A stretch of DNA of 64,000 nt from contig NZ_JAFCLS010000031.1 in the NCBI RefSeq assembly GCF_018131075.1, forward strand, positions 1 through 64,000, read 5' to 3'. Below the pieces are notes generated by a model. The model did not search any database. It had not been told where the DNA came from and saw only the letters and a program-made list of their open reading frames with translations. The position numbers and the translations under genes are program-made. Below, in pieces: positions 9,487 through 18,020 of the stretch (the stretch's first letter is position 1; the number at the start of each line of letters is the position of its first letter). Origin of the DNA: Bradyrhizobium sp. JYMT SZCCT0428 (GTDB lineage: Bacteria > Pseudomonadota > Alphaproteobacteria > Rhizobiales > Xanthobacteraceae).

Positions 9487-10920
9487 ATGCAGCGCCGACT
9501 TGCAGCCATCCTGGCGGCGGATGTGGTTGGTTACAGCCGCCTCATGGGCGCCGATGAGAGAGGGACCCTCACCGCGCTCAAGTCGCACCGCCGCGAACTG
9601 GTCGATTCCGGAATTTCAGAACATCACGGCCGCATCGTCAAAACCACGGGTGACGGCATGCTGGTGGAATTCGCCAGCGTTGTGGATGCGGTTGGCTGTG
9701 CGGTCGCCATTCAGCGCAAGATGGTCAGCCGCAATTGCGGAATTCCCTCAGAAAAACAAATCATATTCCGAATCGGAATCAACGTCGGCGATATCATCAT
9801 TGATGGCGACGATATTTTTGGCGACGGCGTCAATATCGCGGCTCGGCTGGAAACGCTCTGCGAGCCCGGCGGCGTTTGTATTTCCAGGGCGGCGAACGAC
9901 CAGATCAGGGACAAGCTTTCGATGGCTTTCGCTGATCTGGGCGAGCAAACCGTCAAGAACATCTCGCGCGCGGTCGGCGTATTCGGGCTTACCGCCAAGG
10001 ATATCGAAGGCATTCCGGATTCCGCCATTCTCTCATCTACTGAAGACACCCTGACAGCAACCATCCAGTACAAACAGGAAATACATTTCTGCCAGACCGC
10101 AGATGGTGTGCAGCTTGCCTATGCCCGGATAGGCCAGGGTTTCCCGCTCGTCAAAACCGGCCATTGGATGACCCATATCGAATTTGATTTCGAAGGTCCG
10201 ATCTGGCGATATCTCTACCGGGAATTGTCGCACGATCACACCTTCATCCGATACGACGCCCGGGGCAACGGGCTATCGGATCGCGAAGTCCCGGAAGTCA
10301 CTTTTGAAAAATTTGTCGGCGATCTCGAAACGGTCGTCGATGCCGCCGGCATCGATCGGTTCGCGCTTCTCGGCATATCGCAGGGTTGCGCGGTTTCAAT
10401 CGCTTACGCGAACCGGCATCCTCAGCGCGTTTCGCATCTGATCCTGCTGGGAGGCTATGCCGTCGGCTGGAAGAAACGTGCCAGAACCGAGGCCGAGAAG
10501 GAGGCGGGCGAAGCGATGCTCACCCTCATGCGCCTTGGATGGGGCCAGGAAAATCCGGCGTTTAGACAAATGTTCACCTCCCAATTCATTCCGGACGCCA
10601 ACAAGGAGCAGGCCGACTGGTTCAACGAGCTGCAACGAATTTCGAGCTCGCCCAACGACGCGGCGCGCAATCTCCTGGCGAATGGCGAGGTCGATGTGAG
10701 TTCGCTGCTATCGCAGGTCAAGGTACCGACGCTCGTCATGCATGCCCGTCAAGATTCCAGGGTACCGTTTGAATCGGGCAGACGGTTGGCCGCAGGCATC
10801 CCGGGCGCTCGCTTCGTTCCGCTTGAGAGCCGCAACCATGTGATGCTGGAAGGCGAACCGGGACTTGCCCACTTCCTTGACGAGCTACGTTCATTTCTCG
10901 CTACCGATGTCGGGCACTAA
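9487..10920 (+). CDS. Class III nucleotide cyclase fused to an alpha/beta hydrolase
   Basis: A 477-residue two-domain protein. Residues 1-170 form a class III cyclase catalytic domain with metal-binding D12 and D56, adenine-specifying K52 and D109, and transition-state N116 and R120, so it looks active as an adenylate cyclase. Residues 200-470 form an alpha/beta hydrolase with nucleophile S298 (GISQG), acid D423 and H451. There is no signal peptide or membrane segment, so it is probably cytosolic. It stands alone between a divergent AraC gene and a convergent GntR gene. What the hydrolase binds or cleaves, and whether it gates cAMP synthesis, is unknown. Confidence 0.85.
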   Translation: MQRRLAAILAADVVGYSRLMGADERGTLTALKSHRRELVDSGISEHHGRIVKTTGDGMLVEFASVVDAVGCAVAIQRKMVSRNCGIPSEKQIIFRIGINVGDIIIDGDDIFGDGVNIAARLETLCEPGGVCISRAANDQIRDKLSMAFADLGEQTVKNISRAVGVFGLTAKDIEGIPDSAILSSTEDTLTATIQYKQEIHFCQTADGVQLAYARIGQGFPLVKTGHWMTHIEFDFEGPIWRYLYRELSHDHTFIRYDARGNGLSDREVPEVTFEKFVGDLETVVDAAGIDRFALLGISQGCAVSIAYANRHPQRVSHLILLGGYAVGWKKRARTEAEKEAGEAMLTLMRLGWGQENPAFRQMFTSQFIPDANKEQADWFNELQRISSSPNDAARNLLANGEVDVSSLLSQVKVPTLVMHARQDSRVPFESGRRLAAGIPGARFVPLESRNHVMLEGEPGLAHFLDELRSFLATDVGH

Positions 10921-11024
10921 CACGCGGCTTCCGCCATTGGCCCATAGCTGGCGCTGGCGCCACAAGGAACATCGGGGGCTCCGGCCAGAGATAAATCCGA
11001 CACGGGCCCTTGCAAATTCCACGA

Positions 11025-11663
11025 TCATTCGCCCTCGGCGAAGCCGGCCCGAACGACTTCCTCGCGCTTGCGCCGCAGATGGTTACGCAGGATATGGGCG
11101 AGCCCGCCGGCGTCGCGCCGCTGCAGCGCGTTCAGGATTCCTTCGTGCTCCTGGATGGCGAGCGTCCAATGCTCAGGCGACATCGGCGTGATGAACCGTG
11201 CCCGCCGTATCCGTGCGGCAATCGACTCATAGAAGCCGGCAAGCACCGCGTTATCGGCCGCGCGAACGATTGCCTCGTGGATCAACCGGTTGCAACGATA
11301 GTACGACAGCAGATCCTGCGCGCGATAATGTTCGACCATGCTGGCCTGCAGCTCGGCAATTTCGCGCAGTTGCGCGTCCGAAATGCGCGGACATGCCAGC
11401 TCACCGGCCGCCGCCTCGAGCGCCTCGCAGACTTCAAACAGTTCCTTGACGTCCTTCCGGGTGAGCTTGGCGGCACGCGAGCCGCGATTGGGCAGCAGCA
11501 CCACAAGCCCTTCGGCCGCGAGCACCTTGAGCGCCTCGCGTAGCGGCGTCCGCGATATCGCGAACGACGCGCACAGTTCGCGCTCCGGAATGCGCGCCCC
11601 CGGCGGGATTTCGCCCTCCGTCAAGACGTGCCTGAGGCGGGAAACCACCTCGTCATGCATCAT
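11025..11663 (-). CDS. GntR-family regulator with FCD domain
   Basis: A 212-residue regulator. The winged helix-turn-helix at about 10-70 carries the PPGARIPERELCASFAISRT signature followed by TPLREALKVLAAEGLV. A helical FCD ligand domain follows, with D/H metal-type residues (HEAIVRAADN, EHEGIL, RNHL). It diverges from the CoA/Tct operon, which it probably represses until a carboxylate ligand binds. ATG 11663 is preferred because GAGGAG lies 9 bases upstream. The longer TTG start at 11708 would overlap a putative operator. Confidence 0.88.
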   Translation of the reverse strand: MMHDEVVSRLRHVLTEGEIPPGARIPERELCASFAISRTPLREALKVLAAEGLVVLLPNRGSRAAKLTRKDVKELFEVCEALEAAAGELACPRISDAQLREIAELQASMVEHYRAQDLLSYYRCNRLIHEAIVRAADNAVLAGFYESIAARIRRARFITPMSPEHWTLAIQEHEGILNALQRRDAGGLAHILRNHLRRKREEVVRAGFAEGE

Positions 11664-11696
11664 ATCGAGGTTCTCCTCGGCGACTCGATGGAACCA

Positions 11697-11773
11697 TTTT
11701 GAATGCAAAAGTGATCGGCACCAAGCAAATTCGACCAGAATCCTGTTGCATTAGACAGTTTTTGCATTCAAAA
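11697..11773. promoter_or_regulatory. Twin palindromic operators in the GntR/ECH divergent promoter
   Basis: TTTTGAATGCAAAA (11697-11710) and its exact reverse complement TTTTGCATTCAAAA (11760-11773) are 63 bases apart, six turns of the helix. Each is itself a TTTTG-N4-CAAAA dyad, the type of site bound by FadR-subfamily GntR dimers. They bracket the region where both divergent promoters must lie. Binding by the adjacent regulator is inferred. Confidence 0.6.
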
Positions 11774-11824
11774 ATGCCTCCGCAGCTCAAACTGAGGTTC
11801 CATCCTGAGGGGTCTGTCAAGAAA

Positions 11825-12616
11825 ATGAATGAAAACGTCACCCCCGACACAGACCTGCTTTACGAGGTCCGCGACGGCATCGGCCGGATCATCTTCAACC
11901 GGCCGCAGGCGAGAAACTCGCTGACCTTCGGCATGTATGAGCGGCTGGCCGCAATCTGCGAAGCCGCCGCCGACGACCGCAGCCTCAAGGTGCTGGTCCT
12001 CAGCGGCGCGGGCGACAAGGCGTTCGCGGCCGGCACCGACATCAACCAGTTTCGCGCGTTCAAGACTCCGCAAGACGCCATCGGCTACGAAGCCAGGATC
12101 GACCGCGTGCTGACCACGCTCGAACAATGCCAGGTGCCGACCATTGCGGCGATCAACGGCGCGTGCACCGGCGGCGGCGCCGCGATCGCCGCATGCTGCG
12201 ATCTGCGCATCGGCACCAGGACCGCGAAATTCGGGTTTCCGATCGCGCGCACACTCGGCAACTGCCTGTCGGCATCCAGCATCGGCCGGCTCTCGGGCCT
12301 GATCGGGGCGACGCGGCTCAAGGAGATCATTTTCACCGCGCGGCTGATCGAGGCTGAAGAGGCCGCCGGCATCGCCCTGCTGCACGAGGTCGTGGAGGAT
12401 CTTTCCGCCCTCGAACGGCGGGCCGATGAACTGGCGCGGCTTGTCGCTGGTCATGCGCCGTTGACGCTGCGGGCCACCAAGCAGGCGCTGCTTCGCGCGC
12501 AGCCGAAGCCGGCCGAAGACGAGGACCTGATCCTGATGTGTTACCAAAGCCGGGATTTCCGCGAAGGCATGGACGCGTTCCTGGGTAAGCGCCAGCCGCA
12601 ATGGACTGGTGACTAA
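11825..12616 (+). CDS. Enoyl-CoA hydratase/isomerase family protein
   Basis: A 263-residue crotonase-fold enzyme acting on acyl-CoA substrates. The oxyanion-hole segments are visible (GDKAFAAGTDINQF near 70 and GACTGGGAAIAACCDLRI near 113). The position normally holding the second catalytic Glu of true hydratases reads FGFPIARTLGNC without an obvious Glu, so it may be an isomerase, lyase or thioesterase-like member. ATG 11825 (MNEN) was chosen because the upstream extension crosses the operator. It is the first gene of the operon leading to the CoA-transferase and Tct transporter. Confidence 0.82.
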   Translation: MNENVTPDTDLLYEVRDGIGRIIFNRPQARNSLTFGMYERLAAICEAAADDRSLKVLVLSGAGDKAFAAGTDINQFRAFKTPQDAIGYEARIDRVLTTLEQCQVPTIAAINGACTGGGAAIAACCDLRIGTRTAKFGFPIARTLGNCLSASSIGRLSGLIGATRLKEIIFTARLIEAEEAAGIALLHEVVEDLSALERRADELARLVAGHAPLTLRATKQALLRAQPKPAEDEDLILMCYQSRDFREGMDAFLGKRQPQWTGD

Positions 12617-12648
12617 GCAACAAGAACAACAACATTGCGGGAGAAACC

Positions 12649-13869
12649 ATGGGCCCCCTGAGTGGATTGAAGGTTGTCGATCTGACGCACGTCATGGCGG
12701 GCCCGACCTGCACGCTGATGCTCGCCGACATGGGCGCCGAGGTCATCAAGATCGAAAAGATTCCGGCCGGCGACGACACCCGCTACATGGTTCCTCCCAA
12801 AATCGGCGACGTCGCGGCCTCGTTCCTGATGATGAACCGCAACAAGAAGGGCATTGCGCTGGATCTGAAGACAGCGGGCGGCGCAAAGGTGCTGCGGCGC
12901 CTGATCGGATCGGCGGACGTGCTGGTTGAGAATTTCGGCCCCGGGGTGATGGACAAGCTCGGTTTCGGGTACGCCGATATCAAGAAGGCGCACCCTGCCC
13001 TGATCTACTGCTCGCTATCAGGCTTTGGCCGCACCGGTCCCTACAAGCATCGACGTGGTTTCGATCTGGTGGCGCAGGCGATGAGCGGCATCATGAGCTT
13101 CACCGGCGAGCGGCCGGACGGACCGCCGGTCAAATGCGGCGCGCCGCTGTCCGACATCACGGCGGGAATTCTCGCGGCCATGGGCATCCTCGCCGCCTAT
13201 GCCCACCGTCTCAAAACCGGCGAAGGGCAATGGGTCGAAACCTCCCTGTTCGAGGCAGCCCTCGTTCAGACCTACTGGCAGGCTGCGATTGCGATGGCCA
13301 CCGGCGTGGCGCCGAAGGCGATGGGTTCGGCCCATCCGCTCAATGCGCCCTACCAGGCGTTCGAAACATCCGACAAATGGATCGTGGTCGGCGGCGCCAA
13401 CCAGAAAAACTGGATGCGCACGCTCGAAGTGCTTGACGCGACCGAACTGGCGCGGGATCCGCGGTTTGCGACCGGCGCCGATCGAATGGGGCATTTGAAG
13501 GAACTGGAAGCCGTGCTCACGGCGCGCTTCAAAACCAAATCCGCCGAATACTGGCTGGCTGCGCTCGAGGAGGCCGGCGTCCCCTGCGGCCCCGTCAACG
13601 ACATGCTGCAGGCCCTTGCCGACCCGCAAACCATCGCGCGTGAAATGGTGGTCGAGGTCGAGCATTCCACGCTCGGCAGCGTGAAGACGATCGGATTGCC
13701 GATCAAGTTCTCGCAGACGCCCGGCAAGGTGCGCTCGGGCGCGCCGCTCTACGGCGAGCATACCAATGCAATCCTGGGCGCTTACGGCTTTGACGCCGAC
13801 GAAATTGCAGCACTTCACAAGGAGGGCGCGATTGCCGCGCCGGAGTTTGCGAAGGATGAAGTAGGCTGA
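12649..13869 (+). CDS. CaiB/BaiF family III CoA-transferase
   Basis: A 406-residue enzyme that moves CoA between carboxylic acids through an aspartyl-CoA anhydride. The catalytic Asp falls exactly at residue 169 (APLSDITAG), as in formyl-CoA transferase, and the N-terminal LKVVDLTHVMAGP block is typical. GGGAGA precedes the ATG. The gap to the upstream hydratase-family gene is 32 bases, so the two probably activate and process the same acid. Confidence 0.9.
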   Translation: MGPLSGLKVVDLTHVMAGPTCTLMLADMGAEVIKIEKIPAGDDTRYMVPPKIGDVAASFLMMNRNKKGIALDLKTAGGAKVLRRLIGSADVLVENFGPGVMDKLGFGYADIKKAHPALIYCSLSGFGRTGPYKHRRGFDLVAQAMSGIMSFTGERPDGPPVKCGAPLSDITAGILAAMGILAAYAHRLKTGEGQWVETSLFEAALVQTYWQAAIAMATGVAPKAMGSAHPLNAPYQAFETSDKWIVVGGANQKNWMRTLEVLDATELARDPRFATGADRMGHLKELEAVLTARFKTKSAEYWLAALEEAGVPCGPVNDMLQALADPQTIAREMVVEVEHSTLGSVKTIGLPIKFSQTPGKVRSGAPLYGEHTNAILGAYGFDADEIAALHKEGAIAAPEFAKDEVG

Positions 13870-13931
13870 CGCAAAGCCCAGCAAACGCCAAGACCAAGAA
13901 AACAAAAATCAGAGATACACGGGAGGACTAG

Positions 13932-14936
13932 ATGTCTCAGAAGCCGACATTCGCTGCGATCGCCTTCGGTCTCGCCATCGGGTTCACGGGAGCGGCGAAT
14001 GCCGCGTGGCAACCGGCCAAGCCGATCGAATTCATTGCAACGGCAGGCCCGGGCGGCGGCACGGACAATTTCGCGCGTGCGGTCCAGAACATCGTCACCA
14101 AGTATAAACTGGTCGAGCAGCCGATCGTCGTCGTCAACAAGGCCGGCGGCAGCGGCGCAGAAGGCTACACCTACACCAAGGCGATGGCGGGCGATCCCTA
14201 CAAGGTCGTGTTCGGCACATCGAACGCCTGGAACCAGCCGATGGTCTCCAAGGTCGCCTATAATTACACCGACCTGACGCCGATTGCCGCGATGGTGCAG
14301 GACGAATTCCTGCTGTGGGTGAAGCAGGACGCGCCCTACCAGAACGTGCAGGATTTTATCAAAGCCGTTGCCGCGAAGCCGCCGGGCGATGTCAAGATGG
14401 GCGGCGCGCAGTCAAAGGACACCGACGAGACCCTCACCCGCATGATCGACAAGGCGGCCAAGGTGAAATTCGTCTACATTCCCTTCAAGAGCGGCGCCGA
14501 AGCCGCGGTGCAACTGGCCGGCGGCCATATCGACGCCCATGTCAACAATCCCAGCGAAAGCATCGGACAGTGGAAGGGCAGCACGCAGCGCCCGCTATGC
14601 GCCTTCAGCCCGCAGCGCCTGCCCGACGGACCCAAGGTCACCGCGACGCAGAACTGGCACGACATCCCGACCTGCGTTGAATCGGGCCTTGCCATTCCGC
14701 AGTTCCAGCAACCCCGCACGGTCTGGCTGCCGGGAAAGGTGACATCAGATCAGACCGCCTTCTATGTCGACCTGATGAAGAAGGTGCAGGCCACGCCGGA
14801 GTGGAAGGAATATATCGAGCGGACGTCGCAAACCGACACTTTCCTGACCGGTGATGCCTTCAACAAGTTCATCAAGGAAGATATCGAACGCACCCGCAAG
14901 GTTGCCGCCGATGAAGGCTGGCTGATCTCCAACTAG
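13932..14936 (+). CDS. Tct substrate-binding protein (Bug family, TctC)
   Basis: A 334-residue periplasmic solute receptor with a signal peptide (about 1-24, ending near ANAAW). The first Bug loop is the glycine-rich ATAGPGGGTDNFAR segment at 36-49. Bug proteins bind carboxylates and similar small acids. It is followed by tctB and tctA, giving a complete tripartite tricarboxylate transporter. GGGAGGA sits just upstream of the ATG. The ligand cannot be read from sequence. Confidence 0.9.
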   Translation: MSQKPTFAAIAFGLAIGFTGAANAAWQPAKPIEFIATAGPGGGTDNFARAVQNIVTKYKLVEQPIVVVNKAGGSGAEGYTYTKAMAGDPYKVVFGTSNAWNQPMVSKVAYNYTDLTPIAAMVQDEFLLWVKQDAPYQNVQDFIKAVAAKPPGDVKMGGAQSKDTDETLTRMIDKAAKVKFVYIPFKSGAEAAVQLAGGHIDAHVNNPSESIGQWKGSTQRPLCAFSPQRLPDGPKVTATQNWHDIPTCVESGLAIPQFQQPRTVWLPGKVTSDQTAFYVDLMKKVQATPEWKEYIERTSQTDTFLTGDAFNKFIKEDIERTRKVAADEGWLISN

Positions 14937-14946
14937 AGTTCGGACG

Positions 14947-15414
14947 ATGGTCTCTGGACGCAGCCTGGAAGCGGCGACGGCGCTCATCACCGGGGCGTTC
15001 GGCGCAGCCGTGATCGTCTCCAGCCTCGACAACGGTATCGGGTGGTCCGCCGCCGGCGTCGAGTCCGGAACCTTTCCATTGATCGTCGGCCTCGTCATCC
15101 TGGCTGGCAGTTTGTTCAATCTCGTGCAGGGATGGTTGCACGCGCGGGCCGTTATTCTCGGGCCAAGCGAATTGAGGCGATTGGCAACTTTGTTCGTCCC
15201 GGCCGCGGTGTTTGTCGGGGTCATTCCGCTGATCGGGATGTATCCGGCCGCCGCGCTCTATGTGTTCGGCGCGCTGGCCTGGCACAGGCGCGGATCGCTG
15301 TTGCTTGCGGCCATCGCCGCAATCGGCGCAGCGCTGGCGCTCTATCTGATGTTCGAGCTGACGTTCCAGATCTCTTTGCCGCGCGGCGCGCTCGGCACCT
15401 TCTTTGGCTTCTAG
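14947..15414 (+). CDS. Tct transporter small membrane subunit (TctB)
   Basis: A 155-residue protein with four hydrophobic helices (about 8-25, 40-60, 80-105, 118-145) and the DUF1468/TctB layout. It starts 10 bases after the binding-protein gene and ends 12 bases before tctA. It is the small, poorly conserved inner-membrane subunit of the secondary transporter. Confidence 0.85.
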   Translation: MVSGRSLEAATALITGAFGAAVIVSSLDNGIGWSAAGVESGTFPLIVGLVILAGSLFNLVQGWLHARAVILGPSELRRLATLFVPAAVFVGVIPLIGMYPAAALYVFGALAWHRRGSLLLAAIAAIGAALALYLMFELTFQISLPRGALGTFFGF

Positions 15415-15426
15415 GGGAGCGCTTCG

Positions 15427-16935
15427 TTGGAAAATCTCGAAGCTCTCATGCACGGCTTTGGCATCGCGCTGTCAGGCAATCATATTTTCCTGATGGTGAT
15501 CGGCGTGCTTCTCGGCATTCTCGTTGGCGTGCTGCCCGGCCTCGGCGCGCCCAACGGCGTTTCGCTGCTGCTGCCGCTCACCTTCGGAATGCAGCCGGTA
15601 TCGGCCATCATCCTGCTCTCGTCGATGTATTGGGGCGCCTTGTTCGGCGGCTCGGTCACATCAATCCTGTTCAACATTCCCGGCGAGCCATCCTCGGTCG
15701 CGACCACGTTCGACGGCTATCCGATGGCGCGCGACGGCAGGCCGACCACGGCGCTGGCGACGGCGTTCGGCTCGGCTGCCTTTGGCGCGCTCGCCGGTGT
15801 CGTTCTGATTACGCTTGCGGCGTCATGGGTCGCACAAGTGGCGCTGGCCTTCGGGCCGCCGGAATATTTCGCGGTCTATTTTCTGGCGTTTGCGAGTTTC
15901 ATCGGGATGGGCGGCTCGCCGCCGATCAAGACGCTGGTATCGCTCGCGATCGGCTTCGCCCTGGCGGCCGTCGGGATCGACACTGTGTCCGGCAGCGTGC
16001 GGCTCACCATGGGCATCGACGAGATGGTCAAGGGCGTCAGCTTCGTGGTCGCCGTCATGGGCCTGTTCGGGATCGGCGAGTTGATGATTGCCGTGGAAGA
16101 GGAATTTCACGTCAAGGCGATCTCCTCCAAGGTGGAGTGGCGCGAAGTCTTCCGCACGCTCGTGGGTCTTCCGAAACATGGCTGGGCGCTGCTGCGCAGC
16201 GCGGCGATCGGCTGCTGGATGGGTATCACGCCGGGAGGTCCGACCGCGGCATCGTTCATGAGCTACGGCATCGCCAAGCGTCTTTCGCCCCGGCGCGCGA
16301 ATTTCGGCAAGGGCGAGCCGGAAGGCATCGTCGCTCCGGAAGCCGCGGATCATGCCGCCGGCACCAGCGCCCTGCTTCCGATGCTGTCGCTGGGCATCCC
16401 GGGATCGGCGACCGCAGCCGTCATGATGGGCGGCCTGATGATCTGGGGACTGAACCCCGGACCGATGCTGTTCGTCGAGCAAAAGGACTTCGTCTGGGGA
16501 CTGATCGCCTCGATGTATCTCGGCAACGTCGTGGCCGTGGTCCTGGTGCTGCTGACGGTGCCGATCTTCGCGGCGCTGATGCGCGTGCCGTTCTTCATCA
16601 TTGCGCCTGTGATCGTCATCATCTGCACCGTTGGAGCCTATTCGGTTTCCAATTCCTATCTCGACGTCATGTTGATGATGGGGTTCGGCGTGCTCGGATA
16701 TCTGTTCAAGAAGCTTCATTATCCGCTGGCGCCGCTGGTGCTCGCGATCGTGATTGGCGACAAGGCGGAAGACGCATTTCGCCAATCCATGCTGATGTCG
16801 AAGGGCTCGCTCGGAATATTTTTTGCCAAACCGCTGGTGACAACGCTGATCCTGCTTGGCGTGGCGCTGCTGCTGATGCCGACGATCTGGCGAACGATCG
16901 GCCGGATGATGCCGCGGTCGGAGGTGAAGCCATGA
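15427..16935 (+). CDS. Tct transporter large membrane subunit (TctA)
   Basis: A 502-residue polytopic permease (about 11-12 helices) of the TctA family. It carries the early GVLPGLGAPNGVSLLLPLTF segment and the second ITPGGPTAASFMSYG repeat characteristic of the family. The start is TTG, preceded by GGGGAG. It transports the acid delivered by the Bug protein using an ion gradient. Confidence 0.92.
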   Translation: MENLEALMHGFGIALSGNHIFLMVIGVLLGILVGVLPGLGAPNGVSLLLPLTFGMQPVSAIILLSSMYWGALFGGSVTSILFNIPGEPSSVATTFDGYPMARDGRPTTALATAFGSAAFGALAGVVLITLAASWVAQVALAFGPPEYFAVYFLAFASFIGMGGSPPIKTLVSLAIGFALAAVGIDTVSGSVRLTMGIDEMVKGVSFVVAVMGLFGIGELMIAVEEEFHVKAISSKVEWREVFRTLVGLPKHGWALLRSAAIGCWMGITPGGPTAASFMSYGIAKRLSPRRANFGKGEPEGIVAPEAADHAAGTSALLPMLSLGIPGSATAAVMMGGLMIWGLNPGPMLFVEQKDFVWGLIASMYLGNVVAVVLVLLTVPIFAALMRVPFFIIAPVIVIICTVGAYSVSNSYLDVMLMMGFGVLGYLFKKLHYPLAPLVLAIVIGDKAEDAFRQSMLMSKGSLGIFFAKPLVTTLILLGVALLLMPTIWRTIGRMMPRSEVKP

Positions 16936-16975
16936 TCGTCGTAGAGAACAATTTGACCGCAGAACGGGGATTCCA

Positions 16976-17977
16976 ATGAGACCGATCATAGCGCTTGCGA
17001 TGGGTGATCCCGCCGGCATCAGCCCGGAACTGACGGCAAAACTCCTCGCCCTCGATGAGGTCGTCGCCAAGGCCCGGATCGTCGTCATCGGCGACCGCCG
17101 CGTCCTCGATGACGGCGCGCGCGTTGCCGCGGTAAAGCTTGACCTGATATCCGCATCGCCCGACGCCGATCTGTCGAAGGAAGAGCTGGCACCGGTTTTC
17201 ATCGATCTCGGTCATCTCGATCCGGCATCGGTCGCGCGAAGCACCGCGACAGCCGAAGGCGGCCGGTTTGCGCTGACGAATTATCGTCAGGCGCTGACGA
17301 TGGCGCGCGACGGCCGGGCCGACGCCGTTTGCTTTACGCCATTCAACAAGAATGCCATGCGGCTTGCACATCCCGTCTATGATGACGAGATCAGCTTTTC
17401 GGCCGACGTGGTCGGCTTAGACGGCCCGGCAAGCGAATTCAATGTGCTGGATGGGCTTTGGAACGCCCGCGTCACATCGCATATCCCGCTTGCGGAGGTC
17501 GCTTCGCATATCACCAGGGAACGCGTCCTGCGTGCGCTGCGGCTAACCGATGCCTCGATGCGGACCGCCGGATTCAAGCGCCCGCGCATCGCGGTCGCCG
17601 GCCTCAACCCTCATGCCGGTGATGGCGGGAATTTCGGACGGGAAGAGATCGACGCGATCGGTCCCGCGGTAGAAGAGGCTCGCGCTGACGGGATCGCGAC
17701 CGAAGGCCCGTTTCCCGCGGATACCGTGTTCCTCCGCGCCAAAGGCGGCGCGTTCGATGCGGTGCTGACGATGTATCATGACCAGGGCCAGATCGCGATG
17801 AAGCTGATGGGCTTCGATCGTGGCGTGACGCTGCTGGGCGGCTTTCCGTTTCCGATTTGTACGCCGGCCCACGGAACGGCCTACGACATCGCCGGGAAGG
17901 GAATCGCGGGGATCGGCGCCGCACATGCGGCGATCCTGCTTGCGGCGGAAATGGCGCAGAGAAAGCTGCAGGCTTGA
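16976..17977 (+). CDS. PdxA-family dehydrogenase (PdxA2/TphB-like)
   Basis: A 333-residue metal-dependent, NAD(P)-linked oxidative decarboxylase of the PdxA fold. Seen: the N-terminal AMGDPAGISPE block, the TSHIPL histidine, LNPHAGDGGNFG, and MYHDQG with the third metal His. The segment FTPFNKNAM differs from vitamin-B6 PdxA, so a catabolic role is likelier. PdxA relatives oxidise D-threonate/erythronate 4-phosphate or the dihydrodiol in terephthalate breakdown (TphB). There is no DUF1537 kinase or ring dioxygenase nearby to decide. It is the last gene of the Tct operon, 40 bases after tctA. Confidence 0.82.
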   Translation: MRPIIALAMGDPAGISPELTAKLLALDEVVAKARIVVIGDRRVLDDGARVAAVKLDLISASPDADLSKEELAPVFIDLGHLDPASVARSTATAEGGRFALTNYRQALTMARDGRADAVCFTPFNKNAMRLAHPVYDDEISFSADVVGLDGPASEFNVLDGLWNARVTSHIPLAEVASHITRERVLRALRLTDASMRTAGFKRPRIAVAGLNPHAGDGGNFGREEIDAIGPAVEEARADGIATEGPFPADTVFLRAKGGAFDAVLTMYHDQGQIAMKLMGFDRGVTLLGGFPFPICTPAHGTAYDIAGKGIAGIGAAHAAILLAAEMAQRKLQA

Positions 17978-18020
17978 GCTTTCAAGCGCGCCAGCGGCCG
18001 GTCTGGTCACGACGCGCGGC

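Noticed and set aside
15042..16979. 645-codon plus-strand frame overlapping tctB and tctA
   Set aside because: Wrong frame relative to two clear membrane subunits; Arg-rich with no membrane helices.
17972..17987. GCTTGA-GCTT-TCAAGC hairpin at the end of the PdxA-like gene as a terminator
   Set aside because: The stem is only 6 bp, includes the stop codon and has no T-tract.
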